Shown: in pieces, positions 36,068 through 44,643 of the stretch | Position numbering within the stretch: position 1 is the stretch's first letter | Layout of the letters: the number at the start of each line of letters is the position of its first letter | Assembly: GCA_030278955.1 (NCBI GenBank) | Contig: JAOANR010000002.1 | Location: 15,770,238 to 15,834,237, forward strand | Reading direction: 5' to 3' | DNA: 64,000 bases | From: Hygrophila difformis | Taxonomy: Eukaryota > Streptophyta > Magnoliopsida > Lamiales > Acanthaceae | Position numbers and translations under genes: made by a program | Notes under the pieces: model-generated | The model's database searches: none | Told to the model about the DNA's origin: nothing | What the model saw: only the letters and a program-made list of their open reading frames with translations

Positions 36068-36755
36068 TAGGGGTGTAAATGAGACTGATAGGCTCGAAAA
36101 ATATTCGGGCTCGACTCGATCAAAGCTCGGCCAAAGCTCGACTCGAAAAGGCTCGGCTCGAATTCGAGATCGGCTCGAATATTAATGAGCTCAAGCCGAG
36201 CTAACTAATACTCGGCTCGAAAGCTCGATAATAGGCTCGGATATATTATATATATTATTTCTTTCTTAAAAATATAATATATTTTCTTTCTTAACAAATG
36301 TGAGGAAGAGGAAGTTCAACAGTAAATTCACTCTTCCTTGTATTTAATAATATAGTACATTATATTTTATTATGGTTAACACTAAATCAAAAAAACTAAA
36401 TCCCAATCTCCTTCCAAATTGAGACTATTATAAGGAATTATGAATAGTTTAATATATTTCTACAGAACTCCGTCTTTCAAGTTTTTAAGCTCATTATTGA
36501 ATAATTTAAAAATTTTAGTCTTGAATCCAATATGGTCTAGGGATACCCAGTTTAAAAAAAAAACTGAAATTTATGTCGAGCTTTTTTGGCCCTTCGAGCC
36601 GAGCTCGAGCTTCAATATTTTGGGTCGAGCTCGAGCCGAGCTCAATTTTTAAAGCTCGTCGAGCTTCGAGCTCGAGCCGAGCCGAACTTATACATAACCG
36701 AGTCGAGCTCGAGCCTGGTAAGGCTCGAGCTCGGCTCGGCTCGTTTACACCCCTA
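36068..36755. mobile_element. hAT MITE with GGCTCG repeats
   Basis: 688 bp with ends TAGGGGTGTAAATGAG and, from the right, TAGGGGTGTAAACGAGCC. The perfect 8-bp duplication GTAATGAG stands at 36060-36067 and 36756-36763. Both subterminal regions are dense in GGCTCGA/GAGCTCG words, and the middle is AT-rich. This TAGGGGTGTAAA type of non-autonomous hAT is widespread in plants. Confidence 0.9.
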
Positions 36756-36763
36756 GTAATGAG

Positions 36764-38149
36764 TTTACAATTTTATTTATTTATTTATGTGTGATTTACT
36801 GATATATGGTTGTAGGTTGGATTGGAATTACTAATGATAGTGGATTTAAAAGTTTAATATATTTATTTATTAATATGATGTGATGGGTAATTATTTTTTA
36901 AAATTGAAATGAAATAAAATTACTGGAACAAGAAAAAATAAAGTAAGACATAAATAATGACACGAAGTGAGCATTATTTATTTTAATTACATAAAAAAAT
37001 AATTGAAAAAAAAATTAAATAGGCAGAAGGAGTCATTTTCAATTTTAGGCCATCGCAGCCCGAATTCCGGCCAAATGGCCTAAATTCTGGCTTTGTTCAT
37101 CTTTCTCATGTAATCATTCATTGATTACACATATTATGTCTCTAAGGGTATTCGGGATACGTCTAGGACAAAATCCATTGATATATTATTTATTTGGGGT
37201 TTCCAATGTTTCAATTAGACTAACAGGTTTCTTTTGAGCATATCCTTGATAAATCCCACTTTCTCTTGTAAAGTGTTGCTCTTAGGAAGATTTATTTATT
37301 TATGTCGAAACACTTGGTCAGTATTGGTTGATACTTGGTCCGACAATTATTTCTTATGCTTCGAGTGTTCAAAAAATTTTATGGTAATATCTTTGGGTTT
37401 AATCTAGGATAGATAAATTTTAATCTTTAGGATATCCAACTCGACTTATTGTTAATATCTTTGGGTTTAATCTAGGATAGATAAATTTTAATCTTTAGGA
37501 TATCCAACTCGACTTATTGTTAATATTGCGGCTTTTCTTTAGCCGGTTACCTTGAGCCACTAATGTCTCGATCAATCTCTAGCTATCGAATATACATGGC
37601 TTTACTTAAGGAAAAATTCGCAAGTATGATAGACCTTGTTGTGAGTTTATAATTCTTTGGTGTCCTTTCCTTGTCTTAGTCTTAAGACCATATAAATATC
37701 TAGGAGTAGTTATTCGCATGGTTATCGTGACAACATGTAGATTGTTTCTTACAAGTGTAAGGCAAAACCTTATTTTGACTAAGGCAAGACTAAAAGGTCA
37801 GAAGTCATAATATATTGATTTCCTATAAATCGAAGAAAAGGAGTCATACTCGTCTAGTTCCTAGTTCGACACTTTGGGAAATCTTAAAAGAATAAGCTTG
37901 TAATAAACCAAAATTCTGCTCGTGCCTATATGCATGTGTGTGTGTTCCCATCCCAAAATAGTTTTAAAAGAAATACTTGGCATATTTTTTAAAATACTTT
38001 TGTGCAAAAATTTCAAAAATTTTAATGTACTCTTATGCTTCAAAATATTTTTCATACAAAAATTTTAATACAATACTGGCATAGCCAAATAATTTCTTGT
38101 GAAAAGATTAAAATAATTTTTTTAAATGTATATTTCAAAGAGCAAAACT
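36764..38149 (-). mobile_element. Leader/internal remnant of LTR retrotransposon B
   Basis: Non-coding DNA on the internal side of the primer-binding site of element B. No gag or pol could be found. It includes a perfect 68-bp tandem duplication at 37385-37520. The left boundary with older DNA is not visible; part of 36764-37000 may be host sequence. Confidence 0.5.
37385..37520. repeat. Perfect 68-bp tandem duplication
   Basis: Two identical 68-bp units (37385-37452 and 37453-37520), each beginning TAATATCTTTGGGTTTAATC and ending CTCGACTTATTGT. No difference was seen between them, so the duplication is recent compared with the surrounding decay. Confidence 0.9.
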
Positions 38150-38162
38150 GCTCTGGTACCAA
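38150..38162 (-). promoter_or_regulatory. tRNA-Met primer-binding site of element B
   Basis: On the minus strand TTGGTACCAGAGCA stands two bases after the LTR end (GGGTGTTACA, GA). The plant initiator tRNA-Met site is TGGTATCAGAGC, so there is one mismatch. It fixes the orientation of element B (minus) and identifies the LTR at 38165-39994 as its 5' LTR. Confidence 0.75.
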
Positions 38163-38164
38163 TC

Positions 38165-39994
38165 TGTAACACCCCCATTTTCCCTAAAGAAACAGCAGAA
38201 GCAAAGTGCGGAAACAATGTGAAAGATGTTAGCGCCACATATTCTGGGCTGTCCGGAATATGCTAAGGCTAGCATAAATACTTAGAGTTTAAAATAATGG
38301 GCCAATAGTTTTGCACAAGATTTCCTTTGTTTAAAATAATACTACAAAATCTTTGTAAGTGTGGGCTAAAAACCCAAATAATTTCACTTAATAAAAATCT
38401 ATGCCAAGTAATAAACTTTTTTTCAAATGGGAATTTAAAAATATACATTATAAATCTTACACCCAAACCGTGCCCGTGCAAATGATGCTCTGCCGAACCT
38501 TGCAGGTTTCAAGTCCTGAAAGGAAATGGTAACAGTGTAGAATCAGCGAAAACAATCGCTGAGTAAGTAGACCTTTACTCCCGGAGGAGGTCAAGTTGTA
38601 GAAATCATAAGTTAAAAACAACATTCATGGTCATGGTATGCTTAAACGAGATTTATTGGTGCACAATGCAAATTAATCCAGGAATATCCTTCCAACCAAT
38701 TTGAATCAAGAACTGGCATCGTGTTGTTTCCATCAGTCCCCATAAGTCGTGTATTACAAGCGAACGGCGGAGGATTTAAATCAGTCCCCGTAAGTCGTGA
38801 AACACAAGCAAATGGCGGAGGTGGCAGCAACAACCCCAAAACATGGGTCCAACTCCGTAACTATAAGTTCTCCAAATCATAGGATTCGTCGCAATAAATG
38901 TTTAAGCACAGTAAAAGATAGCATACCGATAATCCAAAACAGTAGGGAACTATAAGCATAAATTTAAAAAGTGAAAGCGGTAATAAAAATTATGCTTAAT
39001 CTAAATAAATATTGGCTTAACTCCAAAGAGTAAAAATCCACTTACAGTTACCAAACTCGGGGAAACATGTTATGCAAGCTACGAGCAGGTATTTTCTTAA
39101 TAAACGAACATCGATTCGATCCGCCTCTTGGTGTTCAGGCTCTACTACAAAAAGATCTCCTATTTCTTTCTAGAGAATTGTATAAAACTAAAACTGGACT
39201 TGAGGAAGGAGAGAAAAAAATGAGTGGGGTGGTGACGGGATGATGGCCGCGGCGATGATGAGGATAGAATGGTAGCGGCGTGGTGTTGGCCGCCGTATCA
39301 ATTTCGAGGAGGTTGAAGGGTTTCCACGGCGATGGGAGGCCACCAAGGGCTGCTTCGGCCTTGACTGGTGGTGGCGTGGTGGCGGCGAAGGTTGGAGGAG
39401 GAACGATGAAGAAGATGAAGAGAGGGGGAGGAAGAATGGGAGAGGGATGGAGATGGTGAAGGGGTAGGGGGTTTTATAGAGGGGGTGTGGCATCGTTTTA
39501 CCCGGTCAAGAGCTTCGTTCGTCCATTGGGTTCTCACCCCTTTATCAAACGGATACCCGTAGCGGTCAATCAAATGTCAAATAAAATAATTGACTCCTTT
39601 GTCCAATGGATTTTCCTCTATTATCTAACGGATATCCATAGCGGTCAATTAAATGTCAAATAAAGTGATTGACTCATTTGTCCAATGGATTTTCCTCTAT
39701 TATCCAACAAATATCCATAACGGTCAATCAAATATTAAATAAGGTCATTGACTCCTTTGTCCAACAATATTTATTTGAATATTCATAAATTAATGGACCT
39801 ACGCTTAATTAAAATCTTTCAATGATAGTACTTTGCTCAATTAGGCTTGACTTTGGATCGCCTAAGAAATCCTTGTTCCGAAAATTATCACTTCTCATTC
39901 TCCCAATTACCTAACAATAAATTAATAATTTTTATAAGGTATTTTTAATATTTAAAGTTTGAGTATTTATTAATTAAAAATTTAAAATTTTACA
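38165..39994 (-). repeat. 5' LTR of Ty3/gypsy element B
   Basis: 1.83 kb, TG...CA. The end type GGGTGTTACA matches LTR A, so a Tekay/Del-like origin is inferred. The minus strand has a TATA box CCTCTATAAAACC (about 39471-39483). The downstream transcribed part carries minus-strand CT-rich leader sequence, and 38733-38823 has a diverged duplication of about 47 bp with CAGTCCCC(A/G)TAAGTCGTG. Upstream of the TATA box are the 79-bp repeats. The matching 3' LTR is not in the window. Confidence 0.75.
39541..39780. repeat. 79-bp tandem repeats in U3 of LTR B
   Basis: Three diverged copies of a 79-bp unit, marked by (G/A)CGGTCAAT(C/T)AAAT at 39562, 39641 and 39720 and by TTTGTCCAA(T/C) between them. 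They lie upstream of the LTR's TATA box on the minus strand, where enhancer repeats are common. Confidence 0.75.
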
Positions 39995-40001
39995 GAGTGT
40001 T

Positions 40002-40757
40002 ATACATATTCCTCATTTCTATTTATTATATAGTTTTCTGAACTGAGTGGATGAATTGTACTTAGTGGATAGTCTATTTCATGATTTTCATTTAAAGGGT
40101 ATCTTGCTGTTGGAATATATTCTGGATATAATTCTTCTGAAGTATCTAACCTTAACCTTGACATATGATAATCTAGTATATTATCGTTACTATAATTACT
40201 CATGTCCAAATTAATCGTTCTGGGCTCTGATACCAATTGTTAAAAGGGGTTTGCGTTAGTTTTAAAACGTTGTGTATTTAGTCAGAGAACTAATATTCAC
40301 CATAATTACTTAAATCTTCTGGGGGTTCTTCATCATAGTTTTCACTTTCTGTTCCCTTTCTGAGTAAAATTATTCTATCCCAAAAACTTTTTCTTCCGAA
40401 TAGGGATATACCTTTTGATTATATTCAGTTAAAAATATGAGCATAGTATAAATAATGTCATACCAATTTTCAATTCTTTCTTCCATAGTTTGTAAATATA
40501 TTCCATATTCGTATATTAATGAATTTATTTCTTCTTGATTCATCTCTTTCTTTTTATTTTAGTGGGTTTACAAAGTAAGGGGTTTTGGTAATTAGGAGAT
40601 TAAGTTGTAGAGTGTACATAAAGATATAAAGTCATTGGGGGTTAAAGTTAAAAAATTCAATTGGGTACTGTATAATAACTTTCAAAGTTGGTAGGTACTT
40701 GACTTGCACAAAAATACTTATGTGTAGTGCAGTGTAATGTCAGATAGTACTGGTGGG
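40002..40757 (-). mobile_element. Endogenous caulimovirid fragment, inverted copy of leader and first ORF
   Basis: A minus-strand copy of the plus-strand viral region 41270-42075. It contains the leader, the small leader ORF (ATG at 40553-40551, frameshifted), the primer-binding site and the first 66 or so codons of the 243-codon ORF (SRLRLDTSEELYPEYIPTAR). The two copies differ by scattered substitutions and small indels. The left end abuts the LTR of element B within 8 bp. The two copies face each other head to head across a 510-bp spacer. Confidence 0.88.
40224..40235 (-). promoter_or_regulatory. tRNA-Met primer-binding site (inverted viral copy)
   Basis: TGGTATCAGAGC on the minus strand, a perfect complement of the 3' end of plant initiator tRNA-Met, as used for minus-strand priming in Caulimoviridae. 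Its position relative to the following ORF matches the plus-strand copy. Confidence 0.85.
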
Positions 40758-41269
40758 TTTTTCTTTAATTTTCCACCCTAAAATTTGTAAAAAAATTCAA
40801 TACCACAAGATTACATGTTTATTAATCTCAACCATCCATTTCTAATATTAGAATAAATCAAAATTTAAATCCTTAAAATATATAAAATCCGAGCCTTGTG
40901 TATGCAAAAAATTACTTTGGGAGAGTCACCCTTAATTGCCCATGCAGATCATCAAGGGATTAGACTTGGCTCCAATGTGGTTTGGGGTACCGTGGTTATT
41001 CACCAAATAAAGAAGAGAAACCAATTGTCACTACCCACGTGGCAGATGTCTATAGAGAAGAGAAGCCAATTGTCACTGCCCACATCATCCGGGGCAATCT
41101 GACCCATGGTTATTCGGGTCTGGGGTTTGAAACCGAGCCCAAATCCACTGCCATCTACTTATTCGAACTCCTTATAAATTGAAGATGGCTCAACAATTAT
41201 ATACTTCATGGAAACATCACATAAAATTATAAAATTAGAACCTGATTTTCTAAAGAGGAAATTAGAGAT
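40758..41269. other. Spacer between inverted viral copies, with SINE piece and G-box repeats
   Basis: Includes the SINE-like fragment at 40889-41010. It then has two tandem units of about 47 bp (from about 41012 and 41059) sharing GAAGAGAA(A/G)CCAATTGTCACT; the first carries CCCACGTGGCAG, a G-box core. A TATA-like CTTATAAATTGAAG lies at about 41170-41183. No ORF of note. Whether this is viral or host DNA is not clear. Confidence 0.4.
40889..41010 (+). mobile_element. 5'-truncated SINE-like fragment
   Basis: Matches the 3' part of the element at 18195-18365 from GAGCCTTGTGTAT onward (CAAAAAATTACTTTGGGAGAG, CCCTTAATTGCCC and GGGGTACCGTGGTTATTC blocks). It lacks the B-box half and has no A-tail. 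Confidence 0.55.
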
Positions 41270-41495
41270 AAACCCACCACCACTACCTTATATTACACTA
41301 CACTACACACAAGTATTTTTGTTATAGTCAACTACCTACAAACTTTGAAAGTATCATACAATACCCAATTAAATTTTTAAAATTCAACCCCAATAATTTT
41401 ATCTTTAGTATGAGATACACTCTATAACTTGACTTCCAAATTACCAAAAATTCCTCTTATTTTATAAACCCATTAAAATAATTAACTTATAAAAG

Positions 41496-41762
41496 ATGAA
41501 TCAAGAAGAAATAAATTCATTAATATACGAATATGGAATATATTTACAAACTATGGAAGAAAGAATTGAAAATTGGTATGACATTATTTATACTATGCTC
41601 ATATTTTTAACTGAATATAATCAAAAGGTATATCCCTATTCGGAAGAAAAAAGTTTTTGAGACAGAATAATTTTACTCAGAATAGGATCAGATAGTGAAA
41701 ATTATGATGAAGAACCACCAGAAAATTTAAGTAATTATGGCGAATATTATTTTTCTGATTAA
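41496..41762 (+). pseudogene. Small viral leader ORF
   Basis: Starts at ATG 41496. The frame runs 88 codons to TAA 41760-41762 with one internal TGA (41658-41660). The C-terminal part is acidic. The inverted copy keeps the same start and most of the frame but has a 1-bp deletion near the same place, so both copies are broken differently. Retention in two copies suggests it was a real viral ORF. Product unknown. Confidence 0.5.
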
Positions 41763-41842
41763 ATACAACCAGTAACACAACAAAATTAATTCAAACATTT
41801 TATATTCAACCCAACCCATTCAATTCAACCCCTTTTACAATT

Positions 41843-41854
41843 TGGTATCAGAGC
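41843..41854 (+). promoter_or_regulatory. Viral tRNA-Met primer-binding site
   Basis: TGGTATCAGAGC, a perfect match to the initiator tRNA-Met complement that marks position 1 of Caulimoviridae genomes. It lies 21 bp upstream of the ATG of the 243-codon ORF. Confidence 0.9.
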
Positions 41855-41875
41855 ACCAGAACGATTAATCTGGAC

Positions 41876-42607
41876 ATGAGTAACTATAGTAATAACGATC
41901 ATATATTAGACTATCATATGTCAAGACTAAGATTAGATACTTCAGAACAACTATATCCAAAATATATTCCAACCGCAAGATATCCTTTAGATGAAAATCA
42001 AGAAATAGATTATCCACTAAGTATGATTCATCCACTTGATACTGAAAACTATATAATAAATAGAAATGATGAATATGTACAAAATAACACTAATAGCGAA
42101 ATGATACAAGCAAGAATTGAAAGAGCATTTCTAAATAGAGTAAGAAGATTAGAACCACAAATAAGACCACGTACAGAAATAATGACCAACGACAGTCGAA
42201 GATTTTTAACACCCACATTTAATCCTAATCATGAAATAAGTCAAAGAGAAATAGAAAGTATGGATCAACAAATAGAAGAAAGAAAAACATACACAGACAG
42301 AAGAAGAAGATTAACTAGGGTGCAAAACGATCAAGAATTTGGAATAAGACTAGGAAATAGAGGAAAAAAATTACTTTGGATAGGAAGCTATATAATCGAA
42401 ATAGAAGAATATAATGGCAATTTAATACAAATTATATCAAAAAGAGACGAAGAACAAGAATTATTATCACAAGTCAAATTAACTTTAATCAATAATGAAA
42501 TTACAACTTATAGAATGTTTCCAGAATATATAATACATAACACTATGTTTACTAGAGCAAATTCACCAGAATTTTCAGATCAAGAGATAGATTATAGTGA
42601 AAACTAA
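41876..42607 (+). CDS. Viral ORF of 243 codons, function unknown
   Basis: An uninterrupted ORF directly after the primer-binding site. The N-terminal 70 residues are repeated in the inverted copy. It is charged (many E, R, D, N), has no signal peptide or membrane segment, and has no motif that I recognise. A basic-rich stretch (ERKTYTDRRRRLTRV) lies around residues 135-150. It ends five bases before the ATG of the next small ORF. Its position resembles the ORFs of unknown role that follow the primer site in some caulimovirids. It is the only large viral ORF here that is still open. Confidence 0.7.
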   Translation: MSNYSNNDHILDYHMSRLRLDTSEQLYPKYIPTARYPLDENQEIDYPLSMIHPLDTENYIINRNDEYVQNNTNSEMIQARIERAFLNRVRRLEPQIRPRTEIMTNDSRRFLTPTFNPNHEISQREIESMDQQIEERKTYTDRRRRLTRVQNDQEFGIRLGNRGKKLLWIGSYIIEIEEYNGNLIQIISKRDEEQELLSQVKLTLINNEITTYRMFPEYIIHNTMFTRANSPEFSDQEIDYSEN

Positions 42608-42611
42608 TAAA

Positions 42612-42937
42612 ATGCCAGGTATAAAACTAGAAAACGAGACATTAGAAAAACTGAATAATAAATTCAGGAAATAGAAAGCCAACCACAAGATATAAGTACC
42701 ATAATAATGAAACAAAAATTATTAAGAATAAAATTAAAGATTTTTAAAATGATAGATGAAAGAGAAGCATATGGAATTATACAAAAACATATAGATCCAG
42801 AAAAAGAAGAATCGGAATTAACAAAAGAATGGTATTTTAATGAATTAGGAATAATAGAAATAGAAGAATTAGAAAGGAAAGCTGAAATAGATGAAGTAAA
42901 TGCCTCTATTAGAAATATAAGATATATTAGAAGATGA
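42612..42937 (+). pseudogene. Small viral ORF, frameshifted
   Basis: ATG at 42612, open for 20 codons to TAG 42672-42674, then continuing in another frame from about 42707 (MKQKLLRIKLKIF) to TGA 42935-42937. Charged and likely helical. Its stop overlaps the start of the following ORF in an ATGA, a layout typical of polycistronic caulimovirid RNAs. It may correspond to a small virion or transmission-related protein, but there is no motif to prove it. Confidence 0.5.
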
Positions 42938-43287
42938 GTTACCTAGAAGATTTAGAAACAATAAAAGATGGAATTGAACTAATAAAAGAACTAATGGTAA
43001 GTCTAGATACAAGACTCTACAATATCGAAAGACACATAGACAAAACAATAATTAAAACTCCACAAAAGCAAGTAGAATTAGAAAAGTTACTCCCACTACC
43101 GAAATGGGAGAAGACACCAGAACCAGGAAGTCTCGATCATAGAGTAATGATGAAAGAAATAGAAAAATTAAACAAACAAAACAAAATTAGAATCCTGATA
43201 GAAAAAGTAGAAAAATTAAAAAAGATAAACGAAGAAATAAAGGAAGATAAATTGGAAAGTAGAGAAGATAAAGAAGAATCAGAATGA
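42934..43287 (+). CDS. Small coiled-coil viral ORF (virion-associated-protein-like position)
   Basis: 117 codons, open. The N-terminal half has heptad-like spacing (LEDLETIKDGIELIKELM) suggesting a coiled coil; the C-terminal third is lysine- and glutamate-rich. Both borders are ATGA overlaps, with the upstream stop at 42935 and the capsid start at 43284. In caulimoviruses the small coiled-coil virion-associated protein precedes the capsid gene, so that role is inferred from place and structure only. Confidence 0.6.
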   Translation: MSYLEDLETIKDGIELIKELMVSLDTRLYNIERHIDKTIIKTPQKQVELEKLLPLPKWEKTPEPGSLDHRVMMKEIEKLNKQNKIRILIEKVEKLKKINEEIKEDKLESREDKEESE

Positions 43288-44640
43288 ATACAAGTATAGA
43301 AGATTTAATAAATGAATTAAGTAGTGATTTAGAACGACTAAATTTAGAACCAATATATACAGGAACATTTTCAGAAACAGAATTCGAAACTAATGAAAGC
43401 GATTTGGAAAAACAACATAAAGTCTTTATGAATAATCATAGATTATATTTACCATCATCAGAAGTAGTTGAAGAAAGTAGCACTACATTACCAAAAAAAG
43501 GTGTAACAGGAACTATACCAATGGAAGTAGATCAAACTACAAATAGACAAAATGTAGACAATTATCAAAGTAGATTACAAAATTTACCTTCAAGAAATTT
43601 TCCAATAAGAAAAACAACCTCTAAAAAACAAATTTGGAAATATAATGAAGATTTTGAGTTAAAAGAAACAAGAATAGGAAATTTGAGACCAGGAGATGCA
43701 ATATTCTTGAACCTGGATTGTCTTAAACAACCAAGTCTAGAATTAGAAAAATGGAAACAAATAATAAGAATACATTTAATGTCAGAAGAAAGTATGTCAA
43801 GAGCAAAAACATTAAAAATATGGAATCTAGCCCAAGGAAATGTGGCACAATCCCTTGCACGAATTTCCTCAAATACAAAACAAACTTATATGAATACAAT
43901 TACTCAAGGATTTGGACAAGATGTAAACACAAGAATAGAGGAATTTTTTAATATCATACAAGAAGAATTCTTAGGAGTACAAAGTTTAGATAATAATGCA
44001 ATAATAGAAGAAAGAGATCAAGCATTATTAAGATTAAATAAAATAAGACTAAGAGATTTATGCTTTTTTGATCAGTTCTCTGAACAATTTAAAAGTTACT
44101 ATTATACAGCTTATACAAGCTCACAAAATAATGAAAACACCATGAATTCTATATTTTCAAAACTACCATCACCATGGGATGAATATATGTGAAAACATGG
44201 ATTCAAAATAAAAATGACTATCCGAATAATTTAGGAAGTAGAATAAGATTGATAAGACAAGTAATAACTGAGTTATGTTATCAAAGAAAAATATTAGACC
44301 ACACTAAAATATATAATAGAACTGCTGATTTATGTTGTCAAGAAAACGCATAAAATTTTGTAAGAATTCAGGAAAAATAAAAGATTTAAAAATTCAGCCC
44401 AATAAAAAAGAAATTCAGGAAAGGAAAGAGATTTAAAATTTTCAAGAAAAAATTCTTTAAACCAAAATTTGGAAGAAAATATTATAAAAGAAGAAACGAT
44501 AAAAAACAGAATAAAAAGAATCCAACCACATGTAAATGTTATAACTGTGGAGAAATAGGACATTTTGCTAGTGGCTATACAAAACCAAGGAAAAAACAAG
44601 CAAGATTTATAGAATACAATATTATAGATGAACAAATATT
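43284..44640 (+). pseudogene. Viral capsid protein, 5' part with zinc knuckle
   Basis: Open for 302 codons to TGA 44190-44192, then broken in several frames to the LINE insertion. An acidic N-terminus is followed by the conserved capsid core (LSRISS-like ARISSNTKQTY, FFNIIQEEFLG, RLRDLCFFDQFSEQF). A basic region precedes a knuckle at 44537-44578 reading CYNCGEIGHFASGY, in which the last cysteine of CCHC has become tyrosine. After the LINE, the acidic tail continues at 52954-53045. The capsid packages viral DNA. Confidence 0.8.
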
Positions 44641-44643
44641 TTT

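Noticed and set aside
38727..38823. Possible CRISPR-like or tandem array
   Set aside because: Only two diverged copies of about 47 bp within an LTR; an ordinary LTR duplication in a plant genome.
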